Of a DNA stretch of 64,000 bases, positions 9,859-17,298 are shown piece after piece. Below the pieces are notes generated by a model. It had not been told where the DNA came from. It saw only the letters and a program-made list of their open reading frames with translations, and ran no database searches. This DNA comes from Dryocola clanedunensis (GTDB taxonomy: Bacteria; Pseudomonadota; Gammaproteobacteria; Enterobacterales; Enterobacteriaceae): assembly GCF_025215155.1 (NCBI RefSeq), contig NZ_JALHAM010000121.1; one strand, written 5' to 3'. Both the position numbers and the translations under genes were made by a program. Numbering within the stretch: the stretch's first letter is position 1; each line of letters opens with the position of its first letter.

Positions 9859-9894
9859 ACGGCGGTTTGAATCTGATTTGAACCGCCGTTTTGT
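9859..9894 (+). terminator. Terminator of yecF (probably bidirectional with sdiA)
   Basis: ACGGCGGTT pairs perfectly with AACCGCCGT around a 13-nt loop and is followed by TTTTG on the plus strand. It sits between the convergent yecF and sdiA ends. Confidence 0.8.
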
Positions 9895-9910
9895 CGTTTT
9901 CGCTAACCTC

Positions 9911-10633
9911 TCAGATCAACCCCATCGCTGCCGCATAGCAGGCTATCTGCGTTTTATTTGGCGCATTAAATTTCTTCTGCATATTCTTCTGATGAAAATT
10001 CACCGTGTTTTCAGAAATCGACAGGATTATCGCAATTTCCGCCGATGTCTTCCCCTCGCCTGTCCACTGTAAAATCTCTCTTTCTCGTTTGCTCATTTTG
10101 AGTGACATTGGCGCAACGGAGGGATCTTCGAGCCGTGCCAGCGTCATCAGGCTCAGTTCGGCAAGATACTGTAAACGTGCGTTCAGCTGGTCATCCGCCA
10201 GCAATTTTCCTTTCAGCCCCGACCGTGAAACCGATAGCAGACCAGCCGCTCTGTTCGGTGACATGACACACTGCGTTACGCCGCGCCGCAAGCCATGATC
10301 CTGGGCAGCTGCCCACAATTCTGGGGTGTCGACAAACAGCTCATCACTCCAGGGAAGATAGCCACGCATGAAGTTCACCGGCTGTAGCACCGGGTCAACG
10401 GCCAGATAATTTTCTGCCTGATAGTGCTGAAGCCAGGGCTGAGGATAGGTTGAAATCACCGAGGTTTTAGGGCGTGTAAAAGGCACCGGATGACGAACGC
10501 AGAAGGCGAAGTAATCAAACTCCAGCTGCTGCGTTTGTTGATGAATGGTGCTGGTTATTTCACTGGTCTCATTAATTGACTGGAAAGTCCTGAGTATTTC
10601 CCGTCGCCAGCTAAAGAAATCGCAATCCCGCAT
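9911..10633 (-). CDS. sdiA: LuxR-family quorum-sensing regulator SdiA
   Basis: Orphan LuxR-type receptor that binds N-acyl-homoserine lactones made by other bacteria; enterobacteria of this group lack a luxI gene beside it. An N-terminal autoinducer domain (residues about 20-160, with conserved WLQHYQAENYLAVDPV and PWSDELF) is followed by a GerE/LuxR helix-turn-helix (MSKREREILQWTGEGKTSAE). I chose the internal ATG at 10633 because it gives the family length of 240 residues (MRDCDFFSWRRE). A longer frame from 10669 adds 12 residues but has no ribosome site; GGAG 14 nt before 10633 is itself weak. Confidence 0.93.
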   Translation of the reverse strand: MRDCDFFSWRREILRTFQSINETSEITSTIHQQTQQLEFDYFAFCVRHPVPFTRPKTSVISTYPQPWLQHYQAENYLAVDPVLQPVNFMRGYLPWSDELFVDTPELWAAAQDHGLRRGVTQCVMSPNRAAGLLSVSRSGLKGKLLADDQLNARLQYLAELSLMTLARLEDPSVAPMSLKMSKREREILQWTGEGKTSAEIAIILSISENTVNFHQKNMQKKFNAPNKTQIACYAAAMGLI

Positions 10634-10813
10634 TTTATCTGGCGTTTCTCCGTAATCGTTATCATTCAATTTTTGTATGTTTTACGCTAACACATTTAAT
10701 TAAATTATTAATGTGATTTTCGAACGATTGGGCCGTTTATTTAAATATACAATTTAGTAAACATGAATAACGTTGGGGGGATAACGGAATTTGTGTGAAA
10801 GTCGGACAGATCG

Positions 10814-10854
10814 CCCATTCAACCCGCTGCCGATAACACAGCAGGTTGAATGGG
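10814..10854. repeat. 16-bp inverted repeat after tcyN
   Basis: CCCATTCAACCCGCTG and CAGCAGGTTGAATGGG form a 16-bp stem with one mismatch around a 9-nt loop, 7 nt past the tcyN stop. No T-run follows on either strand, so it is more likely an mRNA-end stabiliser than a classical terminator. Confidence 0.6.
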
Positions 10855-10860
10855 ATTCTT

Positions 10861-11613
10861 TTATTGCGTTAAAAATTTCTCGAGGAACTGCTTCGTTCTT
10901 GGCTGCTGAGGATCGGCAAACAGCGCTTTGGCCGGCCCCTGCTCCACGATGCGTCCTTGATCCATAAAAATAGCTCTGTCCGCCACGTCGCGGGCAAAAC
11001 TCATTTCGTGAGTCACGATGACCATTGTCCGTTTTTCCTGTGCCAGCTGACGGATAGTGCTCAACACTTCCCCAACCAGTTCAGGATCCAGTGCAGAAGT
11101 TGGCTCATCGAACAGAATCACTTCCGGGCGCATCGCCAGCGCACGGGCTATAGCCACGCGCTGCTGCTGCCCGCCGGAAAGACGACGAGGATAGCTGGTC
11201 TCTTTACCCGTCAGCCCTACCTTCGCCAGCAGTTCGCGCGCGCGCGATGTCGCCTCTTCTTTCGATTCGCCTTTAACGATGACCGGCCCTTCAATAATAT
11301 TTTCCAGCACCGTTCTGTGCGGGAACAGATTGAAGCTCTGGAAAACAAATCCGACGTGCTGGCGCAGCTCGCGGACGCGATTTTTCTGTTTAGTGAGCGA
11401 CTGCGCGGCGTCGATAGTAATCTCCCCCACCTGAATAGTGCCGGACTCCGGTTGTTCAAGCAGGTTGATGCAGCGCAAGAGCGTGGTTTTGCCTGAGCCG
11501 CTTGGCCCAATAATGGCCACCACTTCGCCCTTCTCCACCGCCAGATCGATACCATGCAGCACCGTCTGACCGTGGAATTTTTTCACCAGTTGGTTAACGT
11601 TGATAGCACTCAT
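10861..11613 (-). CDS. tcyN: L-cystine ABC transporter ATP-binding protein TcyN
   Basis: ATPase of the TcyJLN importer for L-cystine (also diaminopimelate) at the cytoplasmic face of the inner membrane. The 250-residue protein has Walker A GPSGSGKT (36-43), signature LSGGQ (145-149) and Walker B VILFDE (165-170), followed by the D-loop (SALDP) and switch His (VTHEM). Length matches the family. The start overlaps the end of tcyL by 4 nt, so the pair is translationally coupled. Confidence 0.97.
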   Translation of the reverse strand: MSAINVNQLVKKFHGQTVLHGIDLAVEKGEVVAIIGPSGSGKTTLLRCINLLEQPESGTIQVGEITIDAAQSLTKQKNRVRELRQHVGFVFQSFNLFPHRTVLENIIEGPVIVKGESKEEATSRARELLAKVGLTGKETSYPRRLSGGQQQRVAIARALAMRPEVILFDEPTSALDPELVGEVLSTIRQLAQEKRTMVIVTHEMSFARDVADRAIFMDQGRIVEQGPAKALFADPQQPRTKQFLEKFLTQ

Positions 11614-12278
11614 TTCGGATCCCTGTCCTGACGGTTAAGCTGATTTTCGAAATAGTTTTGCAGCGCGGACAACACCGTCGCCATGACCCAGTAAATTAAC
11701 GATGCAGCCAGATACATGGTGAACACTTCAAGCGTGCGTGAGGTGATCAGCTGTGCCTGACGGAACAGTTCCGGGACCTGGATAGTCGCGGCCAGGGAAG
11801 TATCTTTCACAAGGCTGATGAAGCTGTTGCTTAGCGGTGGCAGCGCGACACGGGCAGCCTGGGGCAAAATGGCACGACGCATCGTCTGCCAGCGTGTCAT
11901 GCCGATACTGGCTGCCGCTTCCCACTGTCCCTTCTCGATGGAGGAGATAGCCGCACGCAGCGTTTCTGAAGCGTAAGCTGCGGTATTCAGCGACAGACCA
12001 ATCATCGCCGCCGGCACAGGATCCAGTTCGATGCCAAACTGCGGCAGGCCGTAATAGATCATAAACAGCTGGGCGATAAGCGGCGTGCCGCGGAAAATTG
12101 ACACGTAAAAACGCGACAGCAGCGAAAAAGGCAGAAACGGCGACAAGCGCATCATCGCCAGTAAAAAGCCGAGTAGCAGGCCGAAGAACATACCGCCGAT
12201 ACTCAGCTGGAGCGTGAACACGGCCCCCCGGAGGAGGTACGGTGCCGACTCGATCACCAGTTGCAGACTTTCTTGCAT
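11610..12278 (-). CDS. tcyL: L-cystine ABC transporter permease TcyL
   Basis: Inner-membrane permease of the cystine importer, 222 residues, of the polar amino acid (HisMQ) class. Hydrophobic segments cluster near the N-terminus, in the middle and near the C-terminus. The EAA loop that docks the ATPase is visible as EAAASIGMTRWQTMRRAILPQ. It is followed with 4-nt overlap by tcyN and preceded by dcyD, as in E. coli and Salmonella. Confidence 0.97.
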   Translation of the reverse strand: MQESLQLVIESAPYLLRGAVFTLQLSIGGMFFGLLLGFLLAMMRLSPFLPFSLLSRFYVSIFRGTPLIAQLFMIYYGLPQFGIELDPVPAAMIGLSLNTAAYASETLRAAISSIEKGQWEAAASIGMTRWQTMRRAILPQAARVALPPLSNSFISLVKDTSLAATIQVPELFRQAQLITSRTLEVFTMYLAASLIYWVMATVLSALQNYFENQLNRQDRDPK

Positions 12279-12312
12279 ACGTAAATTACACCCTGTCTTG
12301 CTTATTTTTTTA

Positions 12313-12343
12313 TAAAAAGGTGGATGACGCTCGCTTATCCACC
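12313..12343 (-). terminator. REP-like palindrome acting as terminator after dcyD
   Basis: GGTGGAT and ATCCACC (12319-12343) enclose GACGCTCGCTT. Read on the minus strand the stem-loop is followed by a TTTTT run, so it can end the dcyD transcript. The sequence (GGTGGATGACGC...GCTTATCCACC) resembles enterobacterial REP units and is similar to 21166-21193 and 37971-37996. Confidence 0.7.
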
Positions 12344-12356
12344 CTACAACAATCAG

Positions 12357-13343
12357 TTATACATGCGGATGGTAGGCGAACAGCGCAGGTGCCCCACCGG
12401 TGTGTACAAAAATAATTGGGCCATTATCTTTAAAGCGCTTTTGTTCAACGCCATCGATAAGCCCGGCCATCGCTTTACCGGTGTAAACCGGGTCAAGCAG
12501 GATGCCCTCCAGACGGGCAAGCAGCTTGATCGCCTCCAGCCCCTCGTCATTTGGCGTGCCATACCCCGGTGCGAAATAGTCATCCCACAGGGTAATGGGC
12601 GCATGGGCCGTTAAGTCGAGAGAGAGTGCTACGGCCTGCTGTAAGGCCTCCACTTTTGGCCGCTGCTGGGCAATAGTACGGGACACCGTCACGCCAATCA
12701 GCTCCACATCAGGCATGACCTGCTCCAGCCCAACGGCAAGACCGGCGTGCGTTCCCGCGCTGCCGGAAGCCACCACAACGGACGAGACGCTCACCGCGCT
12801 GTCGCACTGCTGGGCCATTTCCAGCGCGCTTTCTACATAGCCCAACGCACCCAGTGCGTTAGAGCCACCGACGGGGATCACGTAGGGACGGAATCCCTGA
12901 GCCTCAAGCCGTGTGGCAAGCTCTTCCAGCTGGGCATCCGGCGAGTGCAGCACATCGCACATCTCGATTTCCGTATCAAAAAGATCCAGCAACAGCCGGT
13001 TGCCGTTGGAGAGATAGTTTTCGGCACGGGTCGCGATGGGATTTTCCAGCAGCGCCACACATTTCAGCCCGAGCTTTGCCGCAACCGCCGCCGTCTGGCG
13101 CACATGGTTTGACTGAATCGCGCCCGCCGTGACAAGCGTGTCGGCCCCTTCCCGCAGCGCATCGGCCGCCAGGAACTCAAGTTTGCGCAGCTTGTTGCCC
13201 CCCATCGCCATCGGCGTGGTGTCATCACGTTTGATGAATATCTCCCGGCCAAGGTAGTCAGAGAAACGCGACAGGTACTCAAGCGGCGTAGGCGCACCGA
13301 TAAATGCCAGGCGCGGAAAACGGGTCAGATTGTGCAACGACAT
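12357..13343 (-). CDS. dcyD: D-cysteine desulfhydrase
   Basis: PLP-dependent enzyme of the ACC-deaminase/D-cysteine desulfhydrase family that breaks D-cysteine into pyruvate, ammonia and sulfide. The 328-residue protein carries the PLP lysine K51 in GGNKLRKLEFLAADAL and the SNHVRQTAA and GGSNALGALGYV phosphate/PLP-site motifs. Located between tcyL and tcyJ, it links cystine uptake to D-cysteine detoxification and sulfur scavenging. A terminator-like palindrome follows 13 nt after the stop. Confidence 0.96.
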   Translation of the reverse strand: MSLHNLTRFPRLAFIGAPTPLEYLSRFSDYLGREIFIKRDDTTPMAMGGNKLRKLEFLAADALREGADTLVTAGAIQSNHVRQTAAVAAKLGLKCVALLENPIATRAENYLSNGNRLLLDLFDTEIEMCDVLHSPDAQLEELATRLEAQGFRPYVIPVGGSNALGALGYVESALEMAQQCDSAVSVSSVVVASGSAGTHAGLAVGLEQVMPDVELIGVTVSRTIAQQRPKVEALQQAVALSLDLTAHAPITLWDDYFAPGYGTPNDEGLEAIKLLARLEGILLDPVYTGKAMAGLIDGVEQKRFKDNGPIIFVHTGGAPALFAYHPHV

Positions 13344-13422
13344 GAGCTACTCCATTAAACCGTAAGGAAATCTACATCCCTTTATTATGTACCAACACGA
13401 GCCGCTGCCCGCAAATACAAAT

Positions 13423-13454
13423 AAAAAAGGCGGATAGCGCTTACGCTATCCGCC
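13423..13454 (-). terminator. Terminator between tcyJ and dcyD
   Basis: GGCGGATAGCG pairs perfectly with CGCTATCCGCC around a CTTA loop (13429-13454). On the minus strand it is followed by six T. It can end or attenuate the fliA-fliZ-tcyJ transcript before dcyD. Confidence 0.85.
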
Positions 13455-13472
13455 CGGGTTGGTGCTTAACGC

Positions 13473-14273
13473 TTATTTAGTGACGTCAGCGCCAAACCAT
13501 TTTTCAGACAGTTTTTTCATCGTGCCGTCTTTTTGCATGTCGGCGATGGCTTTGTCGATGGCGGTCACCAGGTCTTCATTGCCTTTACGTACCGCAACGC
13601 CCGCTTCCTGACGGGAGAAAGCGTCGCCGGCAACGGCCAGGGTATCTTTGGTTTTCTTCACCAGATCCAGCGCCGCCAGACGGTCAACCAAAATCGCATC
13701 AATACGGCCAACGCGCAGGTCCTGATATTTCGTTGGGTCATCGTCATAGGTACGAACATCGACGCCCTGGACGTTTTCACGCAGCCACTGTTCGTAGTTT
13801 GTCCCCAGACCGACACCTACTTTTTTGCCTTTCAGGTCGGCGGCAGATTTGACGCTCCCTTCATTGCCTTTTTTCACCAGCGCCTGGATACCGGAAACGG
13901 TATACGGCGTAGAGAAGTCATATTTTTTCTTACGTTCGTCAGAGATGGTGACCTGGTTAATCACCACGTCAATACGCTTAGAGTCCAGCGAGGCCAGCAT
14001 GCCATCCCATTTGGTTGGTTTCAGTGCAGCTTTGACGCCCAGGTGCTGAGCAAGCTGCTCGGCAAACTCCACTTCAAAACCGGTCAGCTTGCCGTCATTG
14101 CCCTGGAAGCTGAACGGAGGATAAGTTCCCTCCAGGCCGACCAGCAGCGTTCCGCGCTCTTTCACTTTATGCAGCAGATTTTCTGCCGCGAAGGTTTTTA
14201 CGCTTGCTCCGGCGACCAGCGCCACAGCCAGTACGCCCATTAGCGCCTGACGTCCCACCATTGCTATTTTCAT
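13473..14273 (-). CDS. tcyJ: L-cystine-binding periplasmic protein TcyJ (FliY)
   Basis: Periplasmic solute-binding protein feeding the TcyLN importer. The 266-residue protein has a Sec signal peptide (hydrophobic LMGVLAVALVAGASV, cleavage near AFAA at about residue 30) and a type 3 solute-binding domain with LLVGLEGTYPPFSF, the ligand-binding Arg/Asp region RIDVVINQVTISDERKK and a conserved C-terminus (KWFGADVTK). It is third in the fliA-fliZ-tcyJ cluster, so it can also be read from the flagellar promoter, which explains the older name fliY. Confidence 0.97.
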   Translation of the reverse strand: MKIAMVGRQALMGVLAVALVAGASVKTFAAENLLHKVKERGTLLVGLEGTYPPFSFQGNDGKLTGFEVEFAEQLAQHLGVKAALKPTKWDGMLASLDSKRIDVVINQVTISDERKKKYDFSTPYTVSGIQALVKKGNEGSVKSAADLKGKKVGVGLGTNYEQWLRENVQGVDVRTYDDDPTKYQDLRVGRIDAILVDRLAALDLVKKTKDTLAVAGDAFSRQEAGVAVRKGNEDLVTAIDKAIADMQKDGTMKKLSEKWFGADVTK

Positions 14274-14359
14274 TGTTACCCCAGCTATTCATCATTTTTG
14301 TCGTAGTGTAGCGGCTTACCATAACCGATCAAAATCAGTCTGCTACAACTTATTCCATA

Positions 14360-14911
14360 TTAATATATATCTGAAGTTGCTTTATTTTCCTGCTGCGCAA
14401 TGACCGGATTTGCGATCTGCGTCTGAAACTGCCAGTACTTACGCAGCGCAATACGGTAATTATTGGTGCTGGTAGCAGGAAGCCATGCCTCGAGGGAGTC
14501 ATCCAGCAGCGCCTCAAGGGAATCAGGCCGAGGGATATTCTGCGCAACCAGATGGTTGCCCAGGCGACGCAGGCGCACGACATATTCACGGATGGTGCCG
14601 TGGCTCATATCAGTCTGTTCAAACAAAAATTGCTTAAAGCCGATGATATCGAAATAGTTGCCCTGCTCTTTGCAGTGCAGATCGCCGCAGAAGCGGCATA
14701 ATGCCATCCACTCCTGTTGTTCGGTAAGCCAGGTTGCTTCGTCTATGGGCGTGTCGAGCTGCGCAATGGTCGCTTTATTGACAATTTCACCGTCGCGCGT
14801 CAGCGTAATGCGGTCAAGCAGCTTGCCGCAATGCGCGCAGTGAGTCTGTGTGTGTTTAAAATCTTTAAGATAGCGGCTTAAAGGCCGTCTTTTTGGCTGC
14901 TGCACCGTCAT
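14360..14911 (-). CDS. fliZ: Flagellar regulator FliZ
   Basis: DNA-binding regulator downstream of sigma-28. In E. coli it recognises sigma-S-type promoters and represses them, favouring motility over biofilm; in Salmonella it raises FlhDC activity. The 183-residue protein matches the family: basic N-terminus (QQPKRRPLSRYLKDFKHTQTHC), a CxxC pair (HCAHCGKLLD) and a core-DNA-binding-like fold of phage integrases (TIREYVVRLRRLGNHL). It starts 38 nt after fliA and shares its transcript. Confidence 0.95.
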   Translation of the reverse strand: MTVQQPKRRPLSRYLKDFKHTQTHCAHCGKLLDRITLTRDGEIVNKATIAQLDTPIDEATWLTEQQEWMALCRFCGDLHCKEQGNYFDIIGFKQFLFEQTDMSHGTIREYVVRLRRLGNHLVAQNIPRPDSLEALLDDSLEAWLPATSTNNYRIALRKYWQFQTQIANPVIAQQENKATSDIY

Positions 14912-14949
14912 GATAATGTCCAGGTGGTCTGATAATCGTGCGGCACTCC

Positions 14950-15669
14950 CTATAATTTACCTAGCTTGATGCGTAAGCGTTTGATCGCCTGGCTATGCAG
15001 CTGACTGACCCGAGACTCCCCGACTTCCAGGACCGCCCCAATCTCTTTGAGATTGAGCTCTTCCTGATAGTAAAGCGTCAGCACCATTTTTTCGCGTTCC
15101 GGTAGCGCATCTATCGCTTCCATCACCCGACCACGCAAATTATTTTCCAGCAGGTGCTGCAAAGGATTTGCCTGTTGGTGCTCTTCGGTTACCAGCTCGA
15201 TACTGTCACCGTGCTCTTCCCGCCACTCATCATAAGAGAAGAGCTGGCTGTTGTTGGTATCGAGCAACATCTGACGGTAATCTTCGAGCGGGATATCAAG
15301 ACGCGCTGCGACCTCTGTTTCCGTCGCGTTGCGCCCCAGCTCTTGTTCCAGTTGTCCAATCGCCTGTGCGACGCCGCGGGCATTACGCCTGACGCTGCGC
15401 GGCACCCAGTCGCGGCTGCGCAATTCATCAAGCATTGCTCCACGGATGCGCTGCACCGCGTAGGTAGTAAATGCCGTTCCTTGCAGGGCATCGTAACGAT
15501 CGACTGCGTTTAATAATCCGATGCCACCCGCCTGTAGCAAATCGTCCAGTTCCACACTGGCCGGCAGACGAACCTGCAGACGAAGTGCTTCGTGACGTAC
15601 CAGAGGCACATAACGCTGCCACAGCGAGTGCTTATCCATCACACCTTCAGCGGTATACAGTGTATTCAC
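14950..15669 (-). CDS. fliA: Flagellar sigma factor sigma-28 FliA
   Basis: RNA polymerase sigma factor for class 3 flagellar genes, held inactive by FlgM until the hook is complete. At 239 residues it equals the family length. Region 2 (ASVELDDLLQAGGIGLLNAVDRYDA), region 3 (GRNATETEVAARLDI) and region 4 with its helix-turn-helix (LNLKEIGAVLEVGESRVSQLHSQAIKRL) are all intact. It heads fliA-fliZ-tcyJ, and its own promoter region carries a sigma-28 -10 box. Confidence 0.98.
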   Translation of the reverse strand: MNTLYTAEGVMDKHSLWQRYVPLVRHEALRLQVRLPASVELDDLLQAGGIGLLNAVDRYDALQGTAFTTYAVQRIRGAMLDELRSRDWVPRSVRRNARGVAQAIGQLEQELGRNATETEVAARLDIPLEDYRQMLLDTNNSQLFSYDEWREEHGDSIELVTEEHQQANPLQHLLENNLRGRVMEAIDALPEREKMVLTLYYQEELNLKEIGAVLEVGESRVSQLHSQAIKRLRIKLGKL

Positions 15670-15694
15670 GATAAACAGCCCTGCGTTAGTTGAG

Positions 15695-15721
15695 TTATCG
15701 GCATGATTATCCGTTTCTGCA
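15695..15721 (-). promoter_or_regulatory. Candidate sigma-28 promoter of fliA
   Basis: The minus strand has an exact GCCGATAA -10 box (15695-15702), 25 nt before the fliA start. The -35 position 11 nt further up reads TGCAGAAA, a poor match to TAAAGTTT. Autoregulation of fliA through a weak -35 is plausible; a FlhDC-dependent promoter is expected further upstream. Confidence 0.55.
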
Positions 15722-15787
15722 GGGTTTTTAATCGTCAGAATAGTGGGTGAAACGAGGGGTTATTTGCAGGTATGGGAGTGGGAATAA

Positions 15788-15814
15788 GAAAAAAACCCCG
15801 CCGAAGCGGGGTTT
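15788..15814 (-). terminator. Terminator of fliC
   Basis: On the minus strand, AAACCCCG and CGGGGTTT enclose CTTCGG and are followed by T-rich sequence. It begins about 17 nt past the flagellin stop codon. Confidence 0.88.
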
Positions 15815-15830
15815 ATCAGGCAATAACCGA

Positions 15831-17030
15831 TTACTGCAGCAGAGACAGAACCTGCTGTGGAACCTGGTTAGCTTTAGCCAGTACGGAGTTACCAGCCTGC
15901 TGGATGATCTGCGCTTTAGACATATTTGACACTTCGGTCGCATAGTCAGCATCCTGAATACGGGACTGCGCTTCAGACAGGTTAGTAGTGGTGTTGTTCA
16001 GGTTAGTTACCGCAGAACCCAGACGGTTCTGGATAGCACCCAGGGAAGAACGGAACTGGTCAACAGACGCGATAGCATCGTCCAGTTTAGCCAGTGGGTC
16101 AGAAGATGCACCGGTAGTCAGGCTGCTCAGGCTCAGGTTCTGAGTGTCAACTTTGAATGCAGCGGTACCAGCAGTAGTTGCGGTATCAGCAGACTGCGGG
16201 TCAACAGCAATGAAGAAGTCCTGGCTTGAACCGTTAGCAATATCAAAACCGTTCGCTTTCAGGTTGTTAGTTTCTGCAGCGCTGGTGGATTTGATAGTCA
16301 CTTTGGCATACATGTTGCCGTTGTCATCTTTATAAACAGCAGATGCGTCCAGTGCTGCGCCGCCAGATGCCAGACCCAGACGGGTAGACAGGTCGTCAGT
16401 CGCGCCAGACTCACCAACAGTTGCGCCAGTGACATTAGTAGTAGAACCGTAAGAAGCCTGGAAATCAGCTGCTACTGCTGCAGTAGGAGTACCTTTAGGA
16501 CCGTTTACGTTGAAGCTGTCCAGACCCAGTGTTTTGGAGTCGATTTTCTTCAGGTCGATATCGATGGTTTCACCGTCGTTTGCGCCAACCTGGATGGACA
16601 TTTTCTGGTCTTTTGCCAGTACGTTCACGCCGTTGAACTGAGTCTGGCCGGATACGCGGTCAATTTCAGACAGACGGGATTTGATTTCGTCCTGGATAGA
16701 AGACAGGTCAGAATCGGAGTTAGTACCGGTAGAAGCCTGAACGGTCAGCTCACGTACACGCTGTAAGTTGTTGTTGATTTCAGACAATGCGCCTTCAGTT
16801 GTCTGCGCAACTGAGATACCATCGTTGGCGTTACGTGCTGCCTGAGTCAGACCTTTGATGTTAGAAGTGAAACGGTTAGCAATCGCCTGGCCTGCCGCAT
16901 CATCCTTTGCGCTGTTAATACGTAAACCAGAAGACAAACGCTCAATAGAAGTAGACAGTGCAGACTGGTTCTTGTTGATGTTGTTCTGAGTGATCAGCGA
17001 GAGGCTGTTGGTATTAATTACTTGTGCCAT
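15831..17030 (-). CDS. fliC: Flagellin
   Basis: Structural subunit of the flagellar filament. The conserved D0/D1 ends are intact: N-terminal MAQVINTNSLSLITQNN and LSSGLRINSAKDDAAGQAIA, C-terminal SRIQDADYATEVSNMSKAQ and VPQQVLSLLQ. The protein is only 399 residues because the surface-exposed middle (about 175-285, rich in Ala, Thr, Ser) is short; E. coli K-12 flagellin has 498. Ser/Thr-rich exposed loops are the usual targets of O-linked flagellin modification. Expressed from a sigma-28 promoter (17109-17135) and ended by its own terminator. No fliB lysine methylase lies beside it. Confidence 0.98.
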   Translation of the reverse strand: MAQVINTNSLSLITQNNINKNQSALSTSIERLSSGLRINSAKDDAAGQAIANRFTSNIKGLTQAARNANDGISVAQTTEGALSEINNNLQRVRELTVQASTGTNSDSDLSSIQDEIKSRLSEIDRVSGQTQFNGVNVLAKDQKMSIQVGANDGETIDIDLKKIDSKTLGLDSFNVNGPKGTPTAAVAADFQASYGSTTNVTGATVGESGATDDLSTRLGLASGGAALDASAVYKDDNGNMYAKVTIKSTSAAETNNLKANGFDIANGSSQDFFIAVDPQSADTATTAGTAAFKVDTQNLSLSSLTTGASSDPLAKLDDAIASVDQFRSSLGAIQNRLGSAVTNLNNTTTNLSEAQSRIQDADYATEVSNMSKAQIIQQAGNSVLAKANQVPQQVLSLLQ

Positions 17031-17108
17031 GATTATGTTTTCCTGTGTTTCAATTCTAGGGTTTATGGGTTTGGGTTTCCACCCTCGGCTTCGTCGCCGT
17101 TAAAACTG

Positions 17109-17135
17109 TTATCGTCTGGTCACCCATAACCTTTA
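17109..17135 (-). promoter_or_regulatory. Sigma-28 promoter of fliC
   Basis: On the minus strand TAAAGGTT (-35, 17128-17135), an 11-nt spacer and GACGATAA (-10, 17109-17116) match the FliA consensus TAAAGTTT-N11-GCCGATAA. The box ends 78 nt before the flagellin start, leaving a leader that carries a CGGCGACGAAGCCG hairpin. Confidence 0.88.
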
Positions 17136-17230
17136 GATTTTTTTTCACCTCAGCCCATTTTTTTTCTAACCGCCCGAAATACTCTTTTCCTCTACCTTTA
17201 TTCTCGCCATTAAAAAATCCTAATTAGTCG

Positions 17231-17257
17231 TAAACTTTGTGTTTTCCAGGCCGATAA
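17231..17257 (+). promoter_or_regulatory. Sigma-28 promoter of fliDST
   Basis: TAAACTTT (17231-17238), an 11-nt spacer and a perfect GCCGATAA (17250-17257) give a near-consensus FliA promoter, 41 nt before the fliD start and divergent from the fliC promoter. Confidence 0.9.
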
Positions 17258-17298
17258 TCCCGGTAGTCTTTTTATGCGTAATACATTAAGGAAATAAT

